Shown here: piece by piece, positions 22,801 to 35,589 of the stretch
Layout: each line of letters begins with the position of its first letter
Numbering within the stretch: the stretch's first letter is position 1
Source: Todiramphus chloris collaris
Lineage: Eukaryota; Chordata; Aves; Coraciiformes; Alcedinidae
Assembly: GCA_025345505.1 (NCBI GenBank)
Contig: JANVCC010000270.1
Coordinates: 549,263-613,262 of the forward strand
Length of the DNA stretch: 64,000 nt
Direction: 5' to 3'
Position numbers and translations under genes: made by a program
The notes under the pieces: model-generated
What the model was told of the DNA's origin: nothing
Seen by the model: the letters and a program-made list of their open reading frames with translations, nothing else
Database searches by the model: none

Positions 22801-25800
22801 TCCACTGCCATTTAAAAGTACATTAAACAAATCTGATGGACTAAAAAAAGCGCCCGCACACTGTCTGCACTTCACAGTTCAAAGTGGCTGCTGAGAGGCT
22901 CAGCCTGCTGCTCGAGTGGAAGTCCCAGAGAGCACAGATCACTTGGCAGGGCAATTGCCATGCAGGCGCTCGTCCCTGCAAGGGCTCCAAGCCTGCCTCT
23001 CGAACGCTGCCTTCTCCTAGTAGGCCTCCCTGTGCTGTGCCTGCTGGCAGCGAGCTGCTGTTCGGTACTGCCTCCATTCCAGGCTCACGGGGTCCCTCGC
23101 CTTGGGCCTGATCCAAGGCCAATGGGGAGATTTGCTCTGGCTCCAGCCAGCTTTGGGAGCAGCCCCTGTGAAGGGAAAGGCTGGCAGAGGGGCTGTGCTG
23201 AAGGGCTCCCGCGTGTTCTCTTTGAGCTTAACGGTGCTCTGCGCTCCGAAGTGTTCGTGTGTGTGTGTACAGTGGAAAAGGAGGAAAAAAAAAAAGAAAG
23301 GGCGGCAGAAAGTGCTAAGAGGGCAGGGGAACCTGATCCTGCCTGAGCTGGAGTGCAGCTGCATCGCCTTGAGCGGTGTTGTGCGTAGTAGCAAAAGTGA
23401 GGCCCAAAAGGGGAACGCTTAACTGAGTACCTCAGCAGCACTGCGAGATGCTTATGCAGCGAGGCTGGGTGTGAGCACCGAGGGATCCTGAGATTTAGTG
23501 CTTTATGGTGAAAATCAGGACTAAAAGAAGCGTTTAACTTGCACCTGTGCACAAGCCCCCGTGGCACTGGCATGAGCACGTCCTTGGCATGTGTGATGCT
23601 GTGTGGCTGTGGCTTTTTGTGTGCCGGTGGGTATTTTCTAGGCTGGCAAACTCAGTGTTCCTTGAGTGCTGGGGTGATAACCTGAATGGCATTGAATAAA
23701 AAGGCATTCCAAAAGCAGATAAAGAGAACGCAGGGCATGCTAAAGACAAGCAGCATGCTAGAAAAATACTTCCTCTGTACCATGAGCAAGGGTGGTGTGA
23801 AGAAAGAACTGAATGTGACCAGACAGTAAGTGTTATGGAATTGCTATTAGTGTTTGTACAGAACCAAAAGATTTCAGTAACATGACAAGCAGGGGTATTT
23901 CCTCAAGCACAGCTGAGGAATTGGAGTTGCTGTTCAGGGATCCTATCGAATGTTTTGCTCCTTTTCAAAGTAGGAGGTGCAGCTACATGCAGATGCAGAA
24001 AGAGAAGGTTGAAACACATCATCACGTAGGATCCCTGCATCAGACTTGTGGTGTATCTGGGTGTGCCAGGGCTGAGCACAGGGTATATCTTTGTTGCTGC
24101 CTCCCATTAAAGAGCAACTCTCTGCAAATACTAACCAGGGCCTCAGCAATGGACCCAGGACAGAAATTTTGAAGAGCATGGCCTATCTGAGAGGTGGAAG
24201 AAATTTGCTTGTGGACTGAACCTAAACTGGAGTTTTCTCATTCTGGGTTCAAGAAACCTAGCTGGGATGCTTGAAGGCAGCTGTCATGAGGGGCAGGAAG
24301 AGGGAACTTCCTTCCCCCAGACCTGGAGCTCACATGGTCCTTAGCCCAAGGGTATAATGAAAGCTGGAGGAACTGCTCTGACAAACGTGATGATGTGAAA
24401 GGTTTCCCTGACTAAGAAACATTTGACTGTGAATGAGATCCATGGGGAACTTTGACTTAGGCTCTGCAGAAAATGAGAGGAAAGTCAGGCAAATGTGGAA
24501 AGGAGAGGTAAAGAAATATCTAAAGATAGTATACAAAAGAGGGAGGAAAAAGTACAAGTATTAAGTCAAGGGAAGAAAAATGAATGAAGACCTGGAATGG
24601 AAAGAACCCAGAATTAATGGTCACTCTTGGGTGCTGTCATTTTATTTCATTTTCAGTCAATTTACTTAATGCTGAACTGGATGTCTTGTGAAAATGTATA
24701 GTTTCGGGGGACTTTTTTTTTGGTAGTATTTACTTGTTTGAAATTGAAATTAAGAGACTGACATGTTTTGTTGTCTCTGTTATTTGGATGCTTATATTTG
24801 ACACATTCCTTCAGGCATTTTGTCAGTGGTCATTGGGGTAATGTTTTTGTGGCGTGTGTGGGTGTGAGTCAGGGAGAAGGAAGAGGAGAAAGTGCAGCTT
24901 TTCCCAAATGGGGGTCATGACCCACAAGCTTAGTAGGTCAGAGTTGAGGATTTTTAAAAAAGAGAATTTTAATTTCCTTTCTTCCAGGGGATGGGGACTG
25001 AATGAAAGTGTGACAGACACACAGTCTGCTGGCTGTCCTCAAGTTTCCTGTCTTTGGGAGGTTTGTTTTTTACCATCTATGTTGAAATGAAAAATGCAAT
25101 TGCTGGTAGCTCATTACAGTTTAGGAAATTAAATGAGGACATTTTCCCTAATGTCAGGAGTTTTTATAGGGCAAACAGGTTGCTTCTTGATGCATGACCT
25201 TAGGCTTCTGCTGTGCCCCTTGGCAACTTGGTGCTGGCAGCTCAGACACTTCAGTTATTTTATATATATGTTAACTGTGCTGTGCTGGAGCAGGAGGACA
25301 ACTGCATAAAGGGTTCTGCTTTAGAAGCAGGATAAAGTCCTCACAGCTGGAGCAGAGGAAGAATCTCTGGTGGTAACAAGGGCAGTAGGGGCTTCCCAAA
25401 GCTGGGGAGAGGTGTGCACGTGTGCAAGCACACACACGAGCCTGTCTGGCAGCCAAGGGCAACTGCCCTCATGCCTCAGCCATTGCCTCCCACAAGCCAC
25501 TTGCTTAAGGAAATTCTGGTGGTTTTAACAAACAGAGTTCATAATGAAGTGAGGATTGAATCAAAGTTCTAGGGGCTGGACATTTTAAAAAAACCCTGTT
25601 GTTTGGATAGCCTAAATAAGGGTTCAGTTGCTTATTTCTGGCACTATACTGCACTTGATGGAGGAAGCCAGCACAACCTCTGATCCTGGGAGAAGGGATG
25701 TAGTGGCTGGTTGTTTGCTCAGAAATATGTATGCAGCTTCCAAGAGAGCCAGCAGGGCTGCACGTGTGTATTTGCAGGAAGGAATTCCCATCTCCTGGGT

Positions 25801-27699
25801 AAAACACATCCTTATTGTGATCCATGTGCTGCAGAGGCAATCCACTGTTCCCTGTCCATCAGAATGTTCTCTGCTGAGCACTGTGAAACACCCTGAATAG
25901 CAGGTGACTTAAAATTTCTTTGGTGTCAGTGGAAAACTGGTGGCTGTTCCAAGCAGGCAGCAGCCTACTTCAGATGCTGATGCAGGACACGGGCAAGTGA
26001 CCCCTCTAATAAACACAAGCGAGCCGGGCAGCGCGATGGGCACAATGTGGGAGCCAGAGCAGAGTGACCTTGGCTTGTGGGTCACGCCTCACAGCAGCCT
26101 CAGCAGCCGGGTGCTGCATCTCCCCATGAAGCCAAGTCTAGGGGCCTGAAAAGCCCCTTTCTGGGCTGACCGGGGGTAATGCAGAACTGGGATGCAGTGG
26201 GACTGGTTCAATGCTCTGTGTATATATTGAGGAAATTCATAGCTCCTTGTGTAGATTCCTACATTAGAGAGACTTGATGGTTGTTGGGTCCTTTACTGTA
26301 GGAGGGACCTTGCCTAACCTTTGGTGTTTTGTGGGGTTTTTTTTCTGTCCCAGTTTGGACTTATTTAGGTGAAGCAAACCTCGATAACACCTCGAGTGAG
26401 CTTTGAGTAATTGCACCTTATGTTGTGTTGCAGTGGCCTGGGAGCACCACGTTGCTATGACTCAGCAGGAGGGAGAGGACCTTTTCCCTGGAGAGGCACC
26501 AACCTCCTCCTGAGGTGAGGAATCCTCTTTCTCTTTTTTTTTTTTGTCTGCTTTTGACAGTTCTCTTACAATCGGTGAAATATATTCTTCTTTGAGCTTG
26601 AGCAGAAGGTGTAAACTGATTTGCTTGTTTCAGCTTATTTATGCTAAACTGAAGTATCCCTATTTCTACCCAAAATAACACCTAACAACTTTTCCACAGA
26701 TTTAAGGAGAACTCTTGAACTCTTTACAAATTCAGGCTGTAAGTTAAGTTAGAGAACCCTGTCAGCAAATACACACAAACATATCAATAATGTTGTATAA
26801 ACAGTACTTTGTTGATTTTCTTAATGTAACAAAAACATACTCCTGTTTAAACAGATACAATGAAATTGAAGGTTCAGGATAGAGTGGGTTGAACAACAAG
26901 CCATGGATGCCTCCGAGAGGAAATACTTTTCTTTCTTTACACAAGAAGGAGAATGTAAAGTGCCATACAGCCTTGAAATTATGAATAGAAACTGTAGAAA
27001 ATGATGATGTGAGTATATGCATTTGTTGGTGTTGACTCGGAAAGGTCTTTTGGCTCTTCAGTGTCTTGCAGCTGGAAAATGTTTAGATACGGAGCCTTGT
27101 TAGCCTGTTATTAGTTTCTCCTATCATGTCTCATGGGTAACATCAAAAATACAATATGGCTTTATTCCCCTTTGTCACTCCATTGGATTTCCACTTAAAC
27201 TTCCATTCTACCATGAGCTTTAGAACAGCCTTGATTTGCATATTCTCCTGCACTGCAGCGAAAGCTGTAAGAAACACCGCAAAAATACAAACACAGGTTT
27301 GAATTATGACCATTTTTAGATGATTCAATTAGCTGCTAATAGGTGTTCACAGTGGTATGTTGTAATGGGAAGTCAGGTTGTAGTTAATGGTTACCATAAG
27401 TCAGAGCGGTGCTAAAACTAGCCATCCTGTTTGGCTCAGCCATACAATCAGAGCTCTGTCTTTGGGAGTGCACTGAATAGGCAGGGACCTGGGCTTTTGC
27501 TGGTGGTTTTATTGCTTTCCCTCTAGTGCTTGGGCAGTATGAATAGCAATGGCTGCATGGAACTGTGGAAAGAAGAACCCTATTAACCCCCAATGATCCT
27601 CTGGAGGAATTTTGCATCCCTGTAGGGTGCTTGTTACTGCAATTATATTTTCCATTATGGGCTTTCTTTGGAATGTGCAACCCGCGTACAAAAATCAGA
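19818..27699. other. Long non-coding interval, nothing recognised
   Basis: Nearly 8 kb without a supported gene or clear interspersed repeat. T-rich, splice-acceptor-like tracts occur near 20180-20222. A moderately GC-rich part with some CpGs spans about 22850-23450, including a TG run near 23258-23270 and an A-rich run near 23285. The longest frames (23085-23579 minus, 19424-19915 minus) have no recognisable domain. Confidence 0.4.
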
Positions 27700-28180
27700 T
27701 AGCTGAGAGTGTGACTTAGTTCATCACAGGCACGAAGAATGAACCCGTTGATGGTTTAGAATATTAAATCACAGGTAGCCACAGTAGACAGAGAAATGGA
27801 AAAGAAACTCGTCATCTGATCTTTCCATCTGTGCTACATTTCAAAGATAATTTTGCTATTCTGTCCAAACACGTGCTACTGTGTTACAGAATGTTCTGTC
27901 TTAGGATATTAAGTGACATATGATTATGAAAGGAAAGGATATTACATGAAAAACATATAGTACGCAGACAAGCCAAATATACCCTGGTATTAACCATTGC
28001 AGGCACCTTCACACATCAGCATGTGTAAATATAGCGGAGGCGTGTCTTGCAATATGTCTGGTATGTGAATCTGCTGATCCTACTAATGAATATTTATTTT
28101 TTCATATTACAACAGCATCTAGAGATCTTAATTAAGGCTCTGGTGAGCTTATTGCTGTACGTGTGTAACAAAGGTCAGAC
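27700..28180. promoter_or_regulatory. Candidate conserved non-coding element
   Basis: AT-rich and repeat-free, with many homeodomain-like words (AATATTAAATCAC, TAATGAATATTTATT, TTAATTAAGG) and isolated CpGs in an otherwise CpG-poor area. No open frame of note crosses it. Function is inferred from texture only. Confidence 0.35.
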
Positions 28181-30054
28181 ACTGCCCCAAAGAGGTTCCA
28201 TTCTATCCAGATGGAATAAATGAACAGGGATGGCGATGGAAGCAGCAGCTAAAGCTTAGCCAAAGGTTTTCTGGGCTAAAAGTGGGATCCTCAGCTCCGA
28301 GTGAGGTACCTGAGCTCCACAGATGGTGCACAGAAAGAACAAGACATTTAGGACAAGCAATGGCAGCAGCTAACATACTAAACACCATGCCAGCTAGTTG
28401 GCAGAATGTGAGTAAGGTTTATTCCTCAGACTATCATCTTTCCCCAGGCAGGATTCAGAGCTCAGGGGCTGTTTCTGGAGCCAAATAGCACAGGCCTGTC
28501 CCTAGATGCCAGCCCCAGCCGAGGCTGGGGAACAGCTGGGTACACACCCTACTGCTACTGAGGACCTCTAAACCTGCATCTCTCAAATGAGCCCCCAGCA
28601 CCGAGAGGATGTCTTCAGGAGATGAGAAGGGGTGATGTTGTCTCCCAGCCCAGCTAGTGCATTTCCCTGGGATGTTGTCATGGGGGAAGATTTGGAGAGG
28701 GGACAGAGAGGAGACTGGGAACTCCAGCTCCCCATCCCAACCCATCTGTGCTCATTTGCCCTTGCTCCAGACATCCTTCCTCCCCCACATCCCGTTACCA
28801 GAGCAGAGTCCTTGGGACAGCCTAGTGGAAAGCAGTGGAGGGCCTTACAAACTGGAAAACATGAATATTGAAATAAAAAGTTAGTGAGTGAATCTGCCGG
28901 AGGCAGGAGGAGAAAGGCTGAGCAATGTGCCTAAGAGGCAATTTAACAGGGAGGGGCTAGGCCTGATTAATCTCTAGGCTGAGGAGGTGGGTCAAGGGAC
29001 AAGCATACTACTGAGCATGCCTCAGGCTGAGCCTCTCTTTCAACACCTGCTTTATTAATACTCTGAGAGCAGTGGCACAGTGTATGGGGAAAGACTGAAT
29101 TTGAGGTGTGGTGGGGCTGCTACTCTCCTCTCCCCTTCTTCCTTCCTTAAGCAGACACCCCATGCATGCAGACTAGGCAACTCTGCCTAGGAGGTAACCA
29201 TGGCAGGGGTTTGGTTGCACCATTGTACGCTATGAAGTTGCTTGAAGTGATTGGCTGAGTTAGGTGGAAGGAAATTTTGCGACAAAATAAGGCGAGGCTG
29301 GCTCGTCTGCTTCCACTGTTTGAGATGCATGCTTTTGGAAAGGTGCTGGCCTTTCTCATGTGACATTACAAGGCCAATGCAGCTGCAAGTTTAGCTGCTA
29401 TTTCTGCTGACTCTGCTTGGCTGGGTCAGTATTTTGGGCATGAACAAGCTGTGTGTACTCAGACTTGCTTTGATTAAAAAGGAAAGCTGGTCTGGAACAC
29501 ATGGTTTCTCCTCAGGCCCTTTGAGTGGCACATAGAAAGAAATGGGCTAAAATCCTGAATCAAGAGCCAAGCTCCAGCGAGCCGGCAGCCAACGGCTCGA
29601 AAGTGCAGACAGTTACTGTGCAGGCTCTTGCCCACGTAAAGAAAGGGGAGCAGCTGACAGATTGTTCTGCTCCTTCACTGATCCTTCTGTGAGACTCTCT
29701 AAATTTTTCTATGTGGGCATTAAAGGGCTTGTTGTTTCATCTTAATATCATTTTAAATGACTTTGGTCTTAAAGATTTGGAAATGCTGTTGTAACGTTTA
29801 TGGCTGTTCAAAATTCAAGGAAGGCTGGATAGACCTCATGAATGCATTTAGAAATTTTTGGAGCAAGCCTAAGGGAGGTAGTTTAGCTCTGTGATTGTTG
29901 AGAGAACCACTTATGGTTCGGCAAGCTCCACAGCTGGTTTCAAGGGTATATTGAAAAGTTTGAGAAGCTTTAGGGGAAAGTTACAAAGGCAACCAAAAAA
30001 GTGAAAAGAAACAAACAAACTAAACCTCTTTAAAGAAGATGTGAGGGGAGTTCT
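28181..30054. other. Non-coding interval, nothing recognised
   Basis: Mixed single-copy sequence. No exon, RNA gene or repeat is supported. An A-rich stretch occurs near 29990-30025, just before the old CR1. Confidence 0.3.
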
Positions 30055-30418
30055 GCTTATTTAGCTTTCAAACAAGTCACTTGTTACAGGCTAAAGCCAC
30101 CTCAGTAGGACCAGTGATGCAATAGGAAGGGTTCTGCAGTTGAGGGGGCATAGGTGTGACAACAATGCGGTGTTGGCCGGGAGCTGAAGCTAAGCACCTT
30201 CAGACTAACAACCAGGTGCACATTTTTAACAGTGAGGGTGATTAACCACTGGAACAACTTACGAAGGGTTGTGGTAGATTTTCCATGATTGCATGTTTAT
30301 TGTGGTTGTTGTTCAACCACAGCTATTGAACTTCAGGTATGAATTACTCAGCATAATCTCATAGTCCCCATTGTTCTAGATGTCAGACAAAGATCTCAGT
30401 AAGTCCCTCTGGCCTTAA
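30055..30418 (+). repeat. Ancient CR1 LINE 3' end
   Basis: Several blocks match, in order, the 3' part of the old CR1 lineage found in turtles, crocodilians and birds: CTTATTTAGCTTTCAAAC, GGAGCTGAAGCTAAG with CTTCAGACTAA, then TTTTTAACAGTGAGGGT, ATTAACCACTGGAACAACTT, a GGTTGTGGTAGATTTTCCAT stretch, and the terminal CCCTCTGGCCTT. It covers 3' untranslated and terminal sequence only, with no reverse transcriptase. It is much more diverged than the CR1 at 56.5 kb, so it is an older insertion. Confidence 0.75.
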
Positions 30419-32212
30419 CATCCAAGCATTTGTGTAGGATGGGGAAGTTTATTTCTGCATCCTAGCACAACAGGCACAGGCACTGCTGTGGCTGCTGCTG
30501 CTATTATGGAATGGGAAGGCTGGTAAGAGTTTGAGCTCCCAGCAGGCCAGTTCGAATCCAAACAGGCTAGCCAGGTCTGAGAGGGGCTGGGATGAATGTG
30601 GCGTTTAAATTTGGGCAGGCTGCATTTAATTGGCTTATTCCTGGATGGTTGTGCTACCTGCAAACTGAAGCTGGGTAACCCAGAGGTCAAAGGAGACTCT
30701 TTGGTCCTTGGAGAATGGGTTTAGTCTGGAAGATTGAGTAAAGAAAGGAGTGAGGTCCTCACAAATGAAGCTGACTTCACACTGTGCTCTGTTTCACAGC
30801 CCGTGCTGCTGAAACAAAGCTACTCAGCTGGCTGACAGGCAGGATGGGACACTGAAGACTTTGATCAAAAAAACAATTTCAAATTTGGGCCCACCTCTTT
30901 AGTCTTGGTAGCAGAGTCAGAAACACTCCTGAAGAGATGGAGGCAGCAAATTTCTGCATAGTTTGTCTTTCTGGGCCAAAATCTCACTGACTGTTTTCTA
31001 AGGAGAATCATTTGAGCTTCCGACAGCCTTTGAGAACACTGGAGGGTGGCTTGGGAGTGTGGCCCTCAAGTTACCATCTCATTTTATATACACACACATC
31101 CTCAGAGGGTTGTACAATGTCTTTGAAAGCAAAGCTGCAGAAAAACAGTATCTCGCAGCTCAAATCTGCTTTTGAAGCAAGAAAGCTCCAGTCCACTACG
31201 GCACCGAGCTAACAGCAGCAAGTCTTCCTTCAGCTGACCACAGTGTGAGGAGGGTGAGACTGTGCACAAATGGGCATTGCCTGTGGAATTACACTCATGC
31301 CAGCCTGCCTGCAACAGTGACAGTGGACTGCTCCTATATAGAAGCCTGCAGCTGTCCAGCTCCCCTTAAAATGCCTTTTAAGAGACATTGCTCTTCTCAG
31401 AGGCAGCCTGGGCATGCTGCAGGGCTGCAGGAGCAGAGTGGAGGGCAGGGACCTACAGCAAACGAGCCCACACACGTCCATGCTCAGCAAAACACCTGCC
31501 AGTGCTTGCGGTAGAGACCAGCAGACGGTCAGCCTGCTGATAATTCTCTGCTTTGTTATATGGAGCCAGAGCACAAATGATGAGAGAACAAGTGGCTTGT
31601 GTCTGTGGGTGAATTCTGAAGGATTTCTGCATCTTGGGGTCTGTATCAAGAGGTGGGCCAGCTGGAAAAGGAATTGGAGCAAAAATATTCTAATCAAAAT
31701 AGTTGTGCTCCTGAGGATGTTAAATCTTCTTATAATCATTTGTGAAATCAAAGACTGACTTCCTCTCTAAGTGGAAAGTCGCTTTCAGCAGATGGGGGTG
31801 GGAAACAGGGGACTGAACCTGATTAAAAAAAGATCACCATTAAATGTCATTCACCAGGAGAGAGACCTGCTGGAATGAAAGAGATTTATGTGTGAGATTT
31901 AAAGTGTCCATGGTGTGGGAAGACTGCACCAGAAGGAAAGTTTGTTGGATCATTACACTGGGAATACAGGAAGGAAAGCCTAATTCCAGTGCTGCAAGGG
32001 AGGCACGGGTCGACAAATCTCAGAAGTGCAGGAATCACATACGATTATTTATTAAGGAATCCCATGTAGGTGTGTATGGCTGCACCCAGCACAGTGCAGG
32101 AGAAACATGTGGAGATGTGGAGCACAAATTCCTCGTGCCTACAGGGAGGTGGAGAGGAAAGACTGATCATGTGTGATTAGACACTGGACGCTGGCCCTCA
32201 GGAAACAGGGGG
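30419..32212. other. Non-coding interval, nothing recognised
   Basis: Single-copy DNA. A tRNA B-box-like word, GTTCGAATCC, at about 30549 has no proper A box or cloverleaf. The 173-codon minus frame at 31230-31751 has no recognisable domain. Confidence 0.35.
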
Positions 32213-32335
32213 TCAGTTCCTGCACTGGCTACAGACTTCCTAGGGCTAGACATTTAATATCTTGGGTCCTGGTTTCCCATCTATAAAATGGGAATAACAT
32301 TTCTTTTGGCCTTATTTGTTTCAGTTGTAAGACAG
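32213..32335 (+). repeat. MIR-type SINE core
   Basis: The order of words follows the MIR core and its right half: a TAGGGCTAGACATTTAAT segment (usual 'gggcaagtcacttaat'), then GGTTTCCCATCTATAAAATG and GGAATAAC, the hallmark 'tttcc-catctgtaaaatggggataat' block, and a diverged TTTGTTTCAGTTGTAAG tail. It is an ancient amniote repeat. Ends are approximate. Confidence 0.65.
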
Positions 32336-33555
32336 AAGACTTTCTTCCATAGCATGCATATGTGGGGCTTGGCATGATGGGGTCCCACCTCTCCTTCGAG
32401 ATGCTAGGTGCTATGTCGGTACCAGTGTGAAAAGGGGAGGGAGACACTGGGAAGAGAGCTGGGTTATCAGAAGAGTCTTTGCTATCTGCAATGCAGAGAG
32501 CTGTGTCCCTGGCAATAAGTATGGAAGAAGGTGGAAGTTGAAGATAGGGAGAAGATAAAAGGCTGGGTTGAGGAAGTGGCTAAAGTTGAAGTCTGGATCT
32601 TCTAAGCTCATTGAGCATTTGTTTTGAGGCTCTGAAGTCAGCACTGGTAATAGCTGTGTTGGCACAATTCTCAAGCAGCCCTTGTCACTTTATATTAGCA
32701 ATAACAAAGATGGGATCACATGCTATGGGAAGCAAGGCGGGTGCAAGCAGTGCTCCCTGTTAGGAAGAGTCTTGGGACTAGGTTCAGCATGCCTGTCCTG
32801 CCATGACTCTTCCCCGTGATGTGACCCATGTCACAGTAGTGTTTCAGGGCAGCAGGACGGTAAAGCAGAGTGAAGTGCAGAGGTGTCTGGGGTGGGAAAA
32901 GACTCTTCCCATCCACATACAGACTGGAGAGGACTTGTCCTCCTCAGGCATCTCATGCTGTTTCCAGATGAGGCTTGATCTATGTCGTGGTGGAGTTGGC
33001 AGCTTTGAAAGGGAGTTAAGTGATACTCCTGTGTGGAAAGATCGGTGAGGGAGGGATGTGAGGGAAGACGGTTAACAATAGAGCTGCTCCTGGCATGCCT
33101 GGACCACTCACTGTTCTCAACAGCAAGGGCTTCTCGTGATGCTTGTGGAGGGACAGGGGTGCTGAGAGTCTCATGTCAGATGCATGATCCTAAAAAGTGA
33201 GTAACCTGCCTCAGTCTGTGCTTGAAACTGGAATCCTGAGGATGACCTGCCTGGCTCTCGCATGTCAATGCCCATGGGATTGTCTGACACCAGAGACAGA
33301 CCCCTCTCTGTCAAGGGAATGCTGGTGATTATCTTTTCTTATTTGGCTAAAAACATGCACATCAACAGCTCATCCAGATTTCATCTTGGAAACAAAATGC
33401 ACCTTTCACTTGGAGGGGAGAAAACCCCAAATCTTAAAAAGAGAGCAAGAAAAAAAAATATTGGTTGGATATTCCAGGAGTAGCTATTTTACCTTCCTTT
33501 TTGCCCGCTCTCTCTCTGAAAGACCTGCCCAGTTACGAGTTTGAGAGTCACAGGA
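32336..33555. other. Non-coding interval, nothing recognised
   Basis: Mixed sequence. The words near 32395-32420 may be a diverged end of the MIR relic, but this is not certain. An A-rich run lies near 33450. No exon is recognised. Confidence 0.3.
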
Positions 33556-33631
33556 CTTGTCTACACAAGGAAATTTATCGGCCTAATTATGCCAGTATAA
33601 TTAGGCTGATAAATTTGCCTGTGTATACAAG
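33556..33631. repeat. Near-perfect palindromic MITE (35-base arms, 6-base loop)
   Basis: The left arm, 33556-33590, begins CTTGTCTACACAAGG and ends GCCTAATTAT. The right arm, 33597-33631, is its reverse complement with about four mismatches, beginning ATAATTAGGC and ending GTGTATACAAG. Only GCCAGT separates them. The 'cttgtctacaca...' ends resemble a palindromic non-autonomous DNA transposon seen in reptiles and birds. On either strand the RNA would fold into one long hairpin. No transposase is present. Confidence 0.7.
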
Positions 33632-35589
33632 CCTTAATTTTAAAAGCTCCATTGTCTCCAAGCACAAGCCTGGTGAGCGGTTGTACTTCAGGCCCCTGAG
33701 CTGCGCTTGCCAGCTGTGGGCTGACTGCCGAAGTCTTTGACCGAGTTTCCTCATTTCAAAGCAGTGGGGTTCTTTGGGTACTAAAAGCCGGTATTAAATT
33801 AAACAGGAAGGTATCAAAGGAGCCATATTTTGCTGAAGCCACTTGCAGTTTCTTGTGAGATGTATTGACAAGGGCGTATAGGTTACTGCTGCCTCCTGCT
33901 TGGTGGAATGTTGGATCTGGTCCCGTCTGCATCTCTCGCTGGTCGCTGGCTTATCCATGCAACTGGCACCGTTAGCAGGGATTGCCCTTTAGGTCAGGGA
34001 TGGGAAATTGGTGGGTTTGAAGGCACATACCCAGAGATCCATCCCTCCTGTGGCATAGGGGTATGGTAAAGGTGAAGTACACTTACAGTCACGGAGAGCT
34101 GTCTACCCTCCTTTCAGAGAACATTGCCTGGGAGCAGTCACTGCTCTGTTTCCTTCCTACTAGAGATGTTGCCTGAATTCCTGGGGATGGATCTGGACTG
34201 AACAGTTAGTCACAGGAACATTGCATTTCTAAGCCCATTTAAGATGGTTTTCTTTGTGTTAGGATGAAGCTTTGAGGTCTGGTCATGGTGCAGAGACAGC
34301 GGGGTTTAGGGAGGAGCAGCCTACACTTGGAGTGCTGCTGGGATAATCTGTCTGGTCACAAGTCTGGCCTCACACAGATGGGAGGAGGAAGAGGTTCACA
34401 TCTTGAGGCTCCTCCAGATCACACCAACAGGCATGTGTTGACTCCCCTTTTGCAGGGCTAGATATTTTCATGTGTTCCAGTGCTGAATGGTGAAGGGCAC
34501 CTCTGGAAAGAGAGTGTGAGCCTGACCTTGCTGTTCCTGCACCCATAGGAGGGAAAAAATGGTGCAGATCCCACCCCCCCCCTCCCCATGCACAGACACA
34601 TTTTACCACTGAATCAAGTACCTCCACAAAGTGCAGACCCAGTGAAATCTAGTTTCCTGTGAGTTTGTGTCTACAGGTTGTACTCTGGTCTCAGCAGAGT
34701 GGACCCAATCCCACAGCCTTTCCCGCAGCTGCATCACCAATTCCCTCTATTTAGATGTCTGTTTGCATAGAGCTTGTGGGAACTTTGTGTCTCAAAAGGC
34801 AGTTGCCCTTCTGTCAAACTTGCTTGAAATTGGAAAGCAGGTTGAAAAATGACTAGGGAGACACAGGTGCCCATGCCTTAAACGTACGGCATGTGTGTAT
34901 GATTCATGCAATTACCACTTATAGGTGATGCTGAAAGATCTCACTGACGTGGAGATCCAAATAGTTCTCAAATGCCCTGGTGAGTGCAACAGGACAAGTG
35001 GAAGATGAGAAACAACACGTTGCTGTAGCAGACAGGCGTAGGAGGGGCACAAAGTGTCGGTGGGGTGATGGGGTGGCCATCAACGCTGCTCTCTCAATGG
35101 GAGGTGCATCCTCTGCACCCAGGAATTTGAGAGCTGTGGGATGCCTGCAGTTGGGAAAAACAAAATGGTTTGCTACTGACAGGAGAGGGCACGTGCTTTT
35201 TGGAGTCCCGTTCATCTTCCCAGCATGAGAAGCCATTTCGTAAAGGAAAGGGGTTACCTCATTGCACTCTGGTGTTTTCCTTTGTCCACTTATCTTACAT
35301 TTCCTAGCCACTGATGGACAGGTGGCACCTCCCAGTGTCCTACGTACGTGGGTTGGTATGTGGAGCTGATACAACACGGGGCGACGTTAATGTGTGTTAA
35401 TGACAGAAGGGTCCAGCAGCAAGGCGTAGCACAGACTTTTTCACACGTCAAGGTTCTGAATGGAAGTTTTTAAGACTTCACCACTGTTTAGAAGATTTTT
35501 CTTCTCACCTGTTGCACGCTGATAATTATATAAGATCCTGTTAATGGTCTTTAGTTAGAACCCTTTTCCTGGTTGTTACAGTCATCTTG
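33632..35589. other. Non-coding interval, nothing recognised
   Basis: Single-copy DNA of average composition. A C-rich run lies near 34572-34586. No repeat is recognised, and the open frames (for example 34919-35377 minus) show no domain. Confidence 0.3.

Noticed and set aside
30480..30570. Possible tRNA (B-box-like GTTCGAATCC near 30549)
   Set aside because: No A box at the right spacing and no cloverleaf stems can be drawn.
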